Assembly (NCBI GenBank): GCA_021734325.1
Contig: JAIPJF010000025.1
Location: 1-48,806 of the forward strand
DNA: 48,806 bases
Reading direction: 5' to 3'
DNA from: Fidelibacterota bacterium
GTDB taxonomy: Bacteria; Fidelibacterota; UBA8477; JABMPR01
Of the stretch, positions 1-8,719 are shown piece after piece (position 1 is the first letter of the stretch; each line of letters opens with the position of its first letter). Below the pieces are notes generated by a model, which did not search any database, had not been told where the DNA came from, and saw nothing but the letters and a program-made list of their open reading frames with translations. The translations under genes and the position numbers were made by a program.

Positions 1-52
1 CAGTGCAGATGCATGCACAAAAGAGGATGACAATCAAAACATGGCGAAATGG

Positions 53-91
53 AAAAGCCCCACGAAATCGGGTGATCTCGTGAGGCTTTTT
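53..91 (+). terminator. Rho-independent terminator of an upstream gene
   Basis: The arms AAAAGCC and GGCTTTTT, extended inward by CACGA/TCGTG with one C/A mismatch, enclose a short loop and end in a T run. The gene it serves lies off the left edge; the first 52 bases contain no reading frame that can be assigned. The A run on the other side could let it act on both strands. Confidence 0.75.
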
Positions 92-161
92 ACTGTATCT
101 TCTCGCCTGAAACCTGTCAACCTATATCAGGACGAGACATATGCCCATCAATGCTTTAAAC

Positions 162-190
162 TTGGTCAACCCAAATCAATATCTTAGTAT
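162..190 (+). promoter_or_regulatory. Weak candidate promoter for the DUF92 fusion gene
   Basis: TTGGTC (162-167) and TAGTAT (185-190) are separated by 17 bp and end about 30 bp before the GTG start at 223. Each box matches the sigma-70 consensus only partly (3/6 and 4/6), so this is a tentative call. Confidence 0.25.
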
Positions 191-222
191 GTATGCCAAG
201 CAAAGTTTGAAAGGAAAACCCA

Positions 223-1737
223 GTGCCTCTTTTTATTAACTTCCCCAACGAATGGATCGCATTTCTGTGCTTCTTCGTGATCATCCTGAGTTTTATTGGT
301 ATGGCTGAAATTGCCCGCAAAGTGTTCGCCCTCTCACCTGAGCTTTCCCGAAAATTTGTACATGTTATGGTGGGTGTACTGGTCTCATTTGCACCCTTTT
401 TCCTGAAGACCAGTCTTCCAGTCATACTCCTCGGTTTGATTTTTGCCATACTCAACTATGTTGCCCTGAAAAATGACAGTTTGAAGGGTATGCATACCAC
501 AGAGCGGGTCTCTTACGGGACGGTCTATTTTCCCATCGCTTTTCTTCTGCTCGTGCTCATGTTCTGGGAACGGAATATTGTCATATTTATTGTTGCCATG
601 CTCATACTTGCATTTGCCGATACGGCAGCTACGGTTATCGGTGAGGGGGTAAATTCGACCCGTACTTTCGTACTCTGGCGTGACAAGAAAAGCTGGCCTG
701 GAAGTATTGCTTTTTTTATCACGACCTTCATTGTCATTTTAATTGCCTATCCCCTCTACGCCTCCCTGTCTTCCGCCGATATGCTATCAGGGAAACATCT
801 TCTTCTGATGGCCCTTTTTGTTGGAGCCATGACCAGTATCGCTGAAGCCGTATCCAAGAGAGGCAGCGACAATCTTTCCCTGACCTTGACTGCAGCCTTG
901 GGGATGGACTTGTATATTTACAACATGAATGCAGACACCCTGCTCATTCTTGCCGGTTGGACCGGATTTTCAATTCTACTTGGTTATGGTGCCTATAAAC
1001 TGAAATCGCTTAGTGTAAGTGGCGGTTTTGGCGCATTTCTCCTGGGTGTATTCATGTTTGGGACCGGTGGCTGGCATACGATGATGCCCCTGATCGGTTT
1101 TTTTGTCCTATCGAGCCTGCTTTCCAAAGTCGCTGATCGTAAATCCGAACGAGAATCCATTTCATCAAAAGGGTCAAAACGGGATATTGTACAAGTATAT
1201 GCCAATGGCGGCATCCCACTCATATTTGCAGTCCTGTGGTATCTCAACAATTTTCAATCAGAATGGCTTTATTGGGCTTTTCTGGCCTCTCTGGCAGCAG
1301 CCACAGCTGACACTTGGGAAACTGAGATCGGCAGTTTCAGTAAAATGGATCCGGTGAACATACTCAATGGGCAGCGCGTCAGCCCGGGGTATTCCGGAGG
1401 CGTTTCGCTGATCGGAACTTTTGGCGGCCTTCTCGGGGCCAGTATCATACCACTTATTGCGCTACTTACCGGCTCCCTTGGAATGGATCTGATACCTATT
1501 CTGCTTATCAGTCTTTCAGGTTTCCTCGGTAGTGTCATCGATAGCCTTCTCGGGGCTAGCGTGCAGGCAAAATTCACATGTTCTGTTTGTGGAAAACCGA
1601 CGGAAAAACTGAGTCACTGCGGTGAGGTGACAATCCATGCCTCCGGCTATTCATGGCTGGACAATGACTGGGTGAATGTGGCAGGGACCTTGTCAGGGGC
1701 CTGTATATTCATGCTGGGATATTATCTGTTTTTCTGA
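223..1737 (+). CDS. Membrane fusion protein: polyprenol/phytol kinase-like domain plus DUF92 (TMEM19/VTE6-like) domain
   Basis: This 504-residue polytopic inner-membrane protein joins two families. The N-terminal half (about 1-230) resembles CTP-dependent dolichol/phytol kinases: SRKFVHV near residue 42 and the ADTAATVIGE then KKSWPGS pair near 130-155. The C-terminal half (about 255-504) is DUF92, with ADTWETEIG near 361, NGQRVSPGYSGGVSLIGT near 380 and a CxxC plus a third Cys near 452-466. In plants the two families are VTE5 (phytol kinase) and VTE6 (phytyl-phosphate kinase). By inference the fusion could phosphorylate an isoprenoid alcohol twice to the diphosphate; the substrate is unknown. 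The GTG start is chosen for the AAAGGA ribosome site at 210-216 and the hydrophobic segment that follows. The gene stands alone on the plus strand. Confidence 0.8.
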   Translation: MPLFINFPNEWIAFLCFFVIILSFIGMAEIARKVFALSPELSRKFVHVMVGVLVSFAPFFLKTSLPVILLGLIFAILNYVALKNDSLKGMHTTERVSYGTVYFPIAFLLLVLMFWERNIVIFIVAMLILAFADTAATVIGEGVNSTRTFVLWRDKKSWPGSIAFFITTFIVILIAYPLYASLSSADMLSGKHLLLMALFVGAMTSIAEAVSKRGSDNLSLTLTAALGMDLYIYNMNADTLLILAGWTGFSILLGYGAYKLKSLSVSGGFGAFLLGVFMFGTGGWHTMMPLIGFFVLSSLLSKVADRKSERESISSKGSKRDIVQVYANGGIPLIFAVLWYLNNFQSEWLYWAFLASLAAATADTWETEIGSFSKMDPVNILNGQRVSPGYSGGVSLIGTFGGLLGASIIPLIALLTGSLGMDLIPILLISLSGFLGSVIDSLLGASVQAKFTCSVCGKPTEKLSHCGEVTIHASGYSWLDNDWVNVAGTLSGACIFMLGYYLFF

Positions 1738-2012
1738 AATAATGTAGGATGGTAAAACCGGTAAAATGTTTTGCTTTGTCATAAGTTGTCTGATCGGCAT
1801 CTATGTACCACTACTTCACAAACACTTAACTCATCTCGGCTCGTATTGAGAATTGGCTACTCAAATTGATATCCTCAATAGCGGGTGGTGAACAGCGTTT
1901 CTCTGTAGCACATGACTTGAAGACTGAATCCCTGAAAAATGCGACGGCAATCAGGTGTCATGCTGTATCAAGCAATTGGTGTTCTACCATTTTAAAGGTT
2001 TCTCGATAAGGG

Positions 2013-3860
2013 CTACTTGAGGAGCAACATCCTCTTGACCTTGCTACCCATTTCAGTTTCAAGTCTGACGAGATAGACACCAGCCTCCAATCGACCTCCA
2101 TCAGCTGCATGGCTGTCAAAATTAAACTGATACTGACCGGCAGCCACAAACCCAGAGAAGACATCGCGAATGTGAGCTCCCCTGATATCAAAAACGTTTA
2201 ATTCTATCTCCTGAGACTGATTGATTGAAAAGCTTAGCACTGTTGAAGGATTGAACGGGTTGGGAAAATTGGGATACAGGATGATCTCCTCAGGAATTGT
2301 GGCAATTTCATCGACGGAGACAATTCCCTGAGCAGCATCACTTTCATTTTTAAGCCTGTCCAGTGCAGTAATGGCATAATAGTCGCTACTACCACTCGCA
2401 TCCACATAGCTGGTCACCGTGGCTGGAATAATATCCAGAATATTGGACACCAGGTTTATGTCCACTGGGCCAGTTCCAGAGCGATAGATTACGTATTGAA
2501 AGGCCGTATCCCCATCTGCAGCCACGTCTGGTCGATCCCAACTTATCGTATTACTGGTGCCAGCGATCACAGAGATATGTTTTGGTGGATTTGGCATAAT
2601 GTCATCCTTCCAGGGCATGGCCGGAGGGATCGCAGGATAACGATACAGATCATTTTTGAGTGAATCCAGAAAACCTTTTGGGTTATCAAGAATCCCCCAC
2701 CCTAACCGGAACAATACGCTTCCAAGACTTCCTTCTGTTTTTCTGTTCAGCCTGATCTGATTCGGTAATTCATTGTTTGGCCAATCATGATAGTCAGTTA
2801 TTCGATAGGGCGAATGTCCAACATAGAGATGACGACCGTAAGAGGACGTCTGATCAGCCCACCAGGGCATGAGCAAGGCATAATCTTGACCCTCCTGATC
2901 AAAAGGCCAGTATAATTGAGGAGTTATATAATCCACAGTGCCATCATTCAACCAGGCGATTGGATCGCAATAAATCTTACTATATGAACTCGTCCCGGAT
3001 ATCCCTGTGGGAATTCCACTTTTCCAGATACCAAATGGTGAGATGCCCAGTTTCACCCAGGGTTTTACACTCTGGATACTATCATACAATGCTGCGATGA
3101 ATCGATTTATGTTATCTCTGCGCCAATCACCCATATCCGAAAACCCTCTTTGGTCGGCAGTAAAGGACTCAATATCCTCCTGGGCCATACCTGCATATGG
3201 GTAGAAATAATCGTCCATATGAACTGCATCAATGTCGTACCGGTTTACCACATCCATGAAGACGTCAACTGTATAATTACGTACTGCCGGGATACCTGGA
3301 TCCAACATGAGCGTACTGTGGTTCAATTTCCATTCTGGATGTTCTTTATAAATATGTGAAGCTGGCAACGCCTCGAGATTGCTTGTCGTTGATAGTCGAA
3401 AAGGATTGAACCACGCGTGCAGTTCCATTCCTCTTTTATGTGCTTCCTGGATCATGAATTGAAGCGGATCATAGAAGGGAGCAGGTGCTGCCCCCGTTGT
3501 ATTTCCAGTCAGGTGTCGTGACCAGGGTTCATAGCTGGATTCATAAAAGGCATCACACTCAGGCCGTATCTGAAAGACAACGGCATTGAATTCAGCCTCC
3601 TGCAAATTATCCAGCATATCGACGATGTCGGCTTGTTGCTCACTACTTGTCATCCTGGTGGGATCAGGGAAGTCCAGTTGGAGAACCGTCGCAACCCAGG
3701 CTGCCCGGAGTTCATGCTTCGGTACATCCGAACACCAGACTGTTGACATGAGTGTGATGAGTAGAACTGCTAATGATATGAATACTTTCTTCCTGTAAGA
3801 CCTTGCTTGCTTTTTCAATTTACTGCCTTGTGTATAAAATTGATGGGCTATCAAAACCAT
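2013..3860 (-). CDS. Secreted GHL10 (DUF187) glycosidase-like protein with T9SS sorting domain
   Basis: 615 residues. After a basic stretch and a hydrophobic signal segment comes a GH10-like (GHL10/DUF187) TIM-barrel domain, about 50-360. It is recognised by ELRAAWVATV, the AWFNPFR motif and the VHMDDYFYPY motif. A fibronectin-III-like module (about 440-510) and a C-terminal sorting domain with NFPNPFNPST and final RMLLLK follow. The family includes E. coli DigH, which cleaves denuded peptidoglycan glycan strands, so a role in cell-wall or other glycan hydrolysis is likely but unproven. The ATG at 3860 lacks a ribosome site. A TTG at 3818 preceded by AAGG gives a more normal signal peptide (MKKQARSYRKK) and may be the true start. 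The protein lies downstream of the larger GHL10 gene. Confidence 0.85.
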   Translation of the reverse strand: MVLIAHQFYTQGSKLKKQARSYRKKVFISLAVLLITLMSTVWCSDVPKHELRAAWVATVLQLDFPDPTRMTSSEQQADIVDMLDNLQEAEFNAVVFQIRPECDAFYESSYEPWSRHLTGNTTGAAPAPFYDPLQFMIQEAHKRGMELHAWFNPFRLSTTSNLEALPASHIYKEHPEWKLNHSTLMLDPGIPAVRNYTVDVFMDVVNRYDIDAVHMDDYFYPYAGMAQEDIESFTADQRGFSDMGDWRRDNINRFIAALYDSIQSVKPWVKLGISPFGIWKSGIPTGISGTSSYSKIYCDPIAWLNDGTVDYITPQLYWPFDQEGQDYALLMPWWADQTSSYGRHLYVGHSPYRITDYHDWPNNELPNQIRLNRKTEGSLGSVLFRLGWGILDNPKGFLDSLKNDLYRYPAIPPAMPWKDDIMPNPPKHISVIAGTSNTISWDRPDVAADGDTAFQYVIYRSGTGPVDINLVSNILDIIPATVTSYVDASGSSDYYAITALDRLKNESDAAQGIVSVDEIATIPEEIILYPNFPNPFNPSTVLSFSINQSQEIELNVFDIRGAHIRDVFSGFVAAGQYQFNFDSHAADGGRLEAGVYLVRLETEMGSKVKRMLLLK

Positions 3861-3890
3861 TGAAACGCATAGAGTATTGAACTGATAAAA

Positions 3891-3930
3891 TATGTTGTAG
3901 CACCTGATTGTCGTCAGGTGCTACAACATA
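3891..3930 (-). terminator. Strong hairpin terminator between the two GHL10 genes
   Basis: A perfect 17-bp inverted repeat (3891-3907 with 3914-3930) encloses the 6-nt loop TTGTCG. On the minus strand it is followed by TTTTATC and sits just past the stop of the upstream GHL10 gene, so it probably ends that transcript. The downstream GHL10 gene would then need its own promoter; none is clear. Confidence 0.7.
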
Positions 3931-3953
3931 TTTAACGCTCATTTGTGGGCATA

Positions 3954-6900
3954 CTACTTGAGGAGCAACATTCTCCGCACCTGCGTGGCTGATTTTGTTT
4001 CCATCCTGAGCAGGTAAACGCCTGCGGCTAGATCACTTCCATCGAAGTTCACATGATGTTGACCGGCTGCCAAGTGCTGATCAATCAGCGTGGCGACTTC
4101 CCGACCCCTGATATCATAAATTGCCAATCTTGCCTCCATGCTCTCAGGCAGGGAGAAATTGATCTGGGTCTCGGGATTAAAAGGATTCGGGTAATTTTGG
4201 GAAAGGTGGACCTCTGATGGTGTCTGATCCACAATCTCCTCGTCAGTAGCAACTGCGGACACCCTCTTAATAACCCGGATCTGATCGAGATAGATCTTTC
4301 CCTCTACCGCACCATTCTCAGGATCCCAGGTCATCTGGAAACTATCGATTCTGAATTCCGGTCCTTCCAAGACCTGGTTGCCGATCCAGCTCCCCACTGT
4401 GGTTGGATCGCTTAGATCCCACTGCACCAGTCTCCAGCCGACCCAGTCAAGGGTCACCCAATTCGAGACTTCACCGGTCGTGAAAGAGGTACCACTCCCC
4501 TCATCAAGACAGATCCGAAATTTGTTCATACTGCCATCACCATAGATATAGCACTGGAAAATGTAAGAATTATCAAAATGTACAGCAGGTTGTGGGTTGA
4601 CCGTACCCATGACAACATCAGGGATATACTCCCGAAGCAAGTGTGCCGGCGCAGTTGTATCCCATTTATATTTCAGATAGGCACCCTTTTTACCCTGGGT
4701 ATAAATATTTGAGCCGGGGACATAAACACTTGACGTATAGCCAAATACTGTTGAGGCGCCCACAGTGCCCACTGTGGAGCCACTACCCTCTGGATCCCAC
4801 CACTGCCCTGTATAGATGAATTCATCAATATACCTGATCTCTGAGTAGGCTTTTTCAAAGGCTGTCAGGGAAAGTTGAACCGGCTGACCCATCATATTCC
4901 CAAGGGTATCGGCAATGGTTTCTGCCAGGGTGATCGTATAACTATTGCCTGGCCAGAGTGGTTCATACAATCCTATATCAAGCACTGATTTTCCATCTGC
5001 AGTCGTGAGCAGATAATCAAACTCCAGTTCACGGTCAGATCTGCGAAAGCTAATTGCATCACCTGTGAGTGATAGCGGATCTAGTTCTTCGTCAAAAACG
5101 AAGGAAATAGTTTCACCAATATCAAAATTTTCAGTGTTAGCCCCAAGTGGCGGATAACTGGAAATGATGATGGGGCCGGCTTCATCTGCAGCATTCGTTT
5201 TGAAAGTCATATTGAAGGCCCCGCCCTCAGTTCCGTCGCCATCCCCATCCAGGGCTCTTCCATTCACATCCTGGGCAGCATCGCTGATCGTCACCGTATA
5301 ACTGTTATCATAGTCAAGTTTTTCCTGTGGATAAACATCCAGGATACGATCATCGTCAGACCAGGAAAGTGCATCCAGCGCTATGGTCGGACTGACTGTC
5401 AGAGCTGCTTCTGTGGACGCTGTGTTCATTGACTTGGAAAATTCAAAGTGGAGAACAGTACTTGCTTCAACAGTATCCCCACTGGTTGGATAAGTACTTA
5501 ACAATACCGGGGCAAGGGATTCCAGGACAGGCGATTCAACACTTTCTGCCAAGGGGGACTCATTCCAGTAGCGGTCCAGCATGGTTGCAGAGTAGAAGTA
5601 GCTCCCTGCGTGATTTTGCGTTCCATCAAAGGCCTGTCTTACGGTGAATGGATCCGAGCCAAAATGCGTGTCTATAATTTCGCTGGTATTCACATCGATA
5701 TCATCGGCAGCAGATCGATAAACGGCCCACCATTGATCCTCCGAATTGGACCCATCTGGTGTAATGGTTATATCAAAGGTGAATGGATCGATGGTTGATA
5801 GCTGAACAGTGGGAGCTGGAGGTACAGTATTATTAATCAGACCTGATCCCCTGATTTTTGTTTTCTGTCCAAAAAAGCTCGCCCCTGCTTCATCCCAATA
5901 ATCATAATCCTTCCAATCTCCATAGGAAAAGAATTGAAATCCATCAACCCAGCTGACAGTCCTGCAGGCATTGACGATACTTGATTGTCGGGTCCAGATA
6001 TTATCCACGCCAAATTTCCAGGAGTACGGACCCACTGAGAACAGTCGACCGGCAGCAATACCGGCCTGAATATTTGGTCCCCAATCTGTTGCTAACATAT
6101 CTGTGAATCCAGTGGTGGTTGTCCAATGATAGTGCATCGGTGTCAATTGCTCCACCGATCCCTCGTTGAACCAAAGTGCAGCATCCTGGAAAACCACATA
6201 ATAGCCGTTCCAGCCGCCTTCCCCTCCCGCTTTGTATTTGCCCAGGGCAGCCGCAGAGAGCCGTACCCAGGGCTTCACTGTCTGAATTGAATCGTGGAGA
6301 GCCTCAACAAAGGTAGTAACGGATGCTCTCCAATAATCCTCCCATGTGGAAAATCCAGATGGTACGCCGTCAGCATACGGATGCTCTACATCATAAAGGT
6401 AGCGATTCGAACTGGCCACTTTCTTGAGGGAGGATTCATTTTCCATATGATAGCCATCCAGTTCCAGAAGACGGGAATCCATTTCACTAAGAGCGGAAGA
6501 AGTTGAAATATTATCGGTATTGTATTCATTCCAGCGGATATAATCGAGATGGAGTCCATCTATATCGTAATTATTCACAATCTCCATGGCCACATTAAGT
6601 GTATAATCCCTTACCGCTTCAAGACCTGGGGAAAGGGCGATACTACTTGGCATGGGATTGCCATTCCCATCACGACAGATCCATTCTGGATGTTCCTGTG
6701 CAGGTGTGCCATTTACAGTGGATGAGGCATGAAAAGTGTTGAACCAGGCATGCAATTCCATCCCCCTTGCGTGGGCTTGTTCAATTGCATACTGCAGTGG
6801 ATCATACCCTGGATCGCTGCTGCCTGCATATGAGCCCCATGGTTCAAAGGATGAATTGTAATATGCTGTTCCGCTCTGGCGAACCTGCCACAGGACCGCA

Positions 6901-7088
6901 TTCATATTTGCAGCTTTATGTTCATCCATGATCCTGCGAACATTTGCCTTGTTCGCTTCAACGGTATTGCTGGCACTGATATGATCCCATGTGATCACCC
7001 AGGTTGCCCGGAATTCCTGATTATCTGTTTGTGCACTGAGCAGACCTGTTCCGATCAACACTATCAGAGCAATAAGACACCTTTTCAT
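3954..7088 (-). CDS. Large secreted multidomain GHL10 (DUF187) protein with SbsA Ig-like domains and T9SS sorting domain
   Basis: 1044 residues from the ATG at 7088. That start is chosen over the upstream in-frame ATG at 7118 because AAGGAGAG sits 4 nt before it and MKRCLIALIVLIGTG is a clean signal peptide. Domain order: GHL10 barrel (about 25-390; FRATWVITWD, AWFNTFH, LHLDYIRWNEY), an FN3-like linker (about 425-510), two SbsA-type Ig-like domains (about 530-620 and 625-740, the first beginning LLSTYPTSGDTV), and a beta-rich module of unknown type with a carbohydrate-binding look (about 745-945). The C-terminal sorting domain has NYPNPFNPET and ends RMLLLK. It is a likely surface glycan hydrolase related to, but not a duplicate of, the next gene, which has the alternative VHMDDYFYPY active-site motif. 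Substrate unknown. Confidence 0.85.
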   Translation of the reverse strand: MKRCLIALIVLIGTGLLSAQTDNQEFRATWVITWDHISASNTVEANKANVRRIMDEHKAANMNAVLWQVRQSGTAYYNSSFEPWGSYAGSSDPGYDPLQYAIEQAHARGMELHAWFNTFHASSTVNGTPAQEHPEWICRDGNGNPMPSSIALSPGLEAVRDYTLNVAMEIVNNYDIDGLHLDYIRWNEYNTDNISTSSALSEMDSRLLELDGYHMENESSLKKVASSNRYLYDVEHPYADGVPSGFSTWEDYWRASVTTFVEALHDSIQTVKPWVRLSAAALGKYKAGGEGGWNGYYVVFQDAALWFNEGSVEQLTPMHYHWTTTTGFTDMLATDWGPNIQAGIAAGRLFSVGPYSWKFGVDNIWTRQSSIVNACRTVSWVDGFQFFSYGDWKDYDYWDEAGASFFGQKTKIRGSGLINNTVPPAPTVQLSTIDPFTFDITITPDGSNSEDQWWAVYRSAADDIDVNTSEIIDTHFGSDPFTVRQAFDGTQNHAGSYFYSATMLDRYWNESPLAESVESPVLESLAPVLLSTYPTSGDTVEASTVLHFEFSKSMNTASTEAALTVSPTIALDALSWSDDDRILDVYPQEKLDYDNSYTVTISDAAQDVNGRALDGDGDGTEGGAFNMTFKTNAADEAGPIIISSYPPLGANTENFDIGETISFVFDEELDPLSLTGDAISFRRSDRELEFDYLLTTADGKSVLDIGLYEPLWPGNSYTITLAETIADTLGNMMGQPVQLSLTAFEKAYSEIRYIDEFIYTGQWWDPEGSGSTVGTVGASTVFGYTSSVYVPGSNIYTQGKKGAYLKYKWDTTAPAHLLREYIPDVVMGTVNPQPAVHFDNSYIFQCYIYGDGSMNKFRICLDEGSGTSFTTGEVSNWVTLDWVGWRLVQWDLSDPTTVGSWIGNQVLEGPEFRIDSFQMTWDPENGAVEGKIYLDQIRVIKRVSAVATDEEIVDQTPSEVHLSQNYPNPFNPETQINFSLPESMEARLAIYDIRGREVATLIDQHLAAGQHHVNFDGSDLAAGVYLLRMETKSATQVRRMLLLK

Positions 7089-7234
7089 GCTACTCTCCTT
7101 AATAAATGAATCCACCATTCAAGTTAAACTTAATGCATCGACTAGTAAGTATCTTTGACCCTGCTCACAAATCTTTTTTAACAAATTATGGTGTATGCAA
7201 CAAAAATGATATTTGTTTATTCTGCTGAAAAAAT

Positions 7235-7262
7235 AAAAAGGCGAGTGTTAGCTCGCCTTTTT
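7235..7262. terminator. Bidirectional intrinsic terminator
   Basis: AAAAAGGCGAG (7235-7245) pairs with CTCGCCTTTTT (7252-7262) around the loop TGTTAG. It lies just after the stop of the minus-strand beta-propeller gene, and the A/T runs allow termination in either direction. Confidence 0.85.
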
Positions 7263-7284
7263 ATTAAAGTCATATAGCTTGATC

Positions 7285-8601
7285 TTATTTGATCAGCATC
7301 ATGTTCTTGGCAGATACCTGGCCATTGAATGAGAGCTGATAAATATACAGACCTGAACTCAGGTTTGAACCATCGAAGGAAGCAACATGGTTGCCAGCTG
7401 TCAATTGTTCATTCACCAATGTGGCAACTTCACGACCTTTAACATCAAAAACCGTCAAATTCACTAAACCATCCTGGTGTAGTTCATAAGCAATCGTTGT
7501 TGATGGGTTGAAAGGATTCGGGAAGTTCTGTTTGAGCTCAAATGATGTTGGAAGGGTAATTGGTCTTTCCACACCATCGGGAACTTGATTCCATATCGTT
7601 ACACAATTGTAACCAAAATCAGCCATATACATGATTGTACCATCAGGACTCCAGGCACAACCACGCCCATTCCAAATACCACCCTGCGTGTAATCACCAA
7701 GGGGGGCTCCAAATGAGTATTTCTCTGTTCCATCTGTACCATACACCCAGTAACGTGAACCATGCGCTTCATCACCGGTAAAACCGATCTGCGTATTGGC
7801 CGCGTAGAGATTACCATCAGGACCTAAGCTGACGGCTTCTGGCCACAGGTTCTGGAAAGTTGTGTCATTGATCTGCCATCCACCGATCGTGCTTGCAGAA
7901 TCATGGGGGAAAGTACCTGGAAGATCACTATGAAAATGACGAATACCAATACCATTCCATGTGCTTCCAAAGTATAATTCTTTTCCATCTCCAGAAACAG
8001 CGATTGAACGGGTATATGCGCCCCTAAATTCGGCAATAGCATTGCCAGTCTCAACTAAACTTGAGTTAAGGATCTTCACCGGATTACCAGGACCAACAGT
8101 ACCGATGTAAACGTTGCCTGCATCGTCAACTGCGGGGCAAGTCAATGAGCCGGTGACATCTGGAAAATCATACATGGCCATACCGGCACCAGTAGTGCCG
8201 TTGATTTTGTAAAGTTTACCGGCTATTGAGTAAAGGATGTTACCATCATTATCCGTTGCCATACCACGACAAGCACTTACCAGGGTATCTGTAACACTGC
8301 CATAAGTCAATGTTGATATGGGTGAAAATGAGAGTGGGACTCCTGCAGGTGTCACAGCGAAAATCTGATACACATCCAATGTATCACCAACTGCAGTACC
8401 CCTGTATAATTCAGCAGTAGGATGACCTAACATTGCATACCAGATGTTTCCTGCATTATCGACAGTTACTCCATGCATTCCCCATGAGTCGGAAACGGTC
8501 AGTTCTGGAAAATCTGCAAGTACACCATCAAACTCCCAGCCTCCCATGGCAAAACTACCCAATACGAGTGTTGCCAAAATAATAGATAGCATTTTTTTCA
8601 T
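7285..8601 (-). CDS. Secreted beta-propeller (NHL/SMP-30-like) protein with T9SS sorting domain
   Basis: 438 residues. A signal peptide (MKKMLSIILATLVLGSFAMG) precedes repeated blades such as DNAGNIWYAMLG, DNDGNILYSIAGKLYKI and DDAGNVYIGTVG, typical of NHL-type six-bladed propellers (about 25-345). The C-terminal sorting domain (about 358-438) has NFPNPFNPSTTI and ends NMMLIK. The start is supported by AAGGAGA upstream of the ATG. It is preceded by its own near-consensus promoter (8652-8680) and followed by a strong terminator, so it is probably a single-gene unit. Function unknown; propellers of this kind bind ligands or proteins, and the nearby NHL-TIG lipoprotein (8720-9991) suggests a related surface role. 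Confidence 0.8.
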   Translation of the reverse strand: MKKMLSIILATLVLGSFAMGGWEFDGVLADFPELTVSDSWGMHGVTVDNAGNIWYAMLGHPTAELYRGTAVGDTLDVYQIFAVTPAGVPLSFSPISTLTYGSVTDTLVSACRGMATDNDGNILYSIAGKLYKINGTTGAGMAMYDFPDVTGSLTCPAVDDAGNVYIGTVGPGNPVKILNSSLVETGNAIAEFRGAYTRSIAVSGDGKELYFGSTWNGIGIRHFHSDLPGTFPHDSASTIGGWQINDTTFQNLWPEAVSLGPDGNLYAANTQIGFTGDEAHGSRYWVYGTDGTEKYSFGAPLGDYTQGGIWNGRGCAWSPDGTIMYMADFGYNCVTIWNQVPDGVERPITLPTSFELKQNFPNPFNPSTTIAYELHQDGLVNLTVFDVKGREVATLVNEQLTAGNHVASFDGSNLSSGLYIYQLSFNGQVSAKNMMLIK

Positions 8602-8651
8602 TCTCTTCTCCTTGTATTATGTTTCTGTTAAGTATATGCTAATAGCGCGAT

Positions 8652-8680
8652 ATTATACAACGAATTTTCCGCTATGTCAC
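8652..8680 (-). promoter_or_regulatory. Near-consensus sigma-70 promoter of the beta-propeller gene
   Basis: Read on the minus strand: GTGACA (8675-8680), a 17-bp spacer and a perfect TATAAT (8652-8657), about 50 bp upstream of the ATG at 8601. It is one of the best promoter matches in the window and separates this gene from the seven-gene locus upstream. Confidence 0.75.
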
Positions 8681-8695
8681 ATGATTTTCCAGCGT

Positions 8696-8716
8696 TTTGT
8701 AAATTATTTTTACAAA
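8696..8716 (-). terminator. Possible weak terminator hairpin at the end of the seven-gene locus
   Basis: TTTGTAAA (8696-8703) pairs with TTTACAAA (8709-8716) around a 5-nt loop, directly after the stop of the TIG-NHL lipoprotein gene. The stem is A/T-rich and lacks a following U run, so termination strength is doubtful. Confidence 0.35.
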
Positions 8717-8719
8717 CCA

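Noticed and set aside
1738-2012. Gap between the DUF92 fusion and the GHL10 gene as a hidden small gene or RNA
   Set aside because: No frame with a ribosome site and no strong hairpin; only a weak 7-bp inverted repeat.
3007-3359. Plus-strand reading frames inside the GHL10 gene
   Set aside because: They are shadows of a clearly conserved minus-strand protein and have no family likeness.
7121-7131. Palindrome AAGTTAAACTT upstream of the large GHL10 gene as a second ROK site
   Set aside because: It shares the AAGTT/AACTT words but not the length or spacing of the 37488-37512 palindrome.
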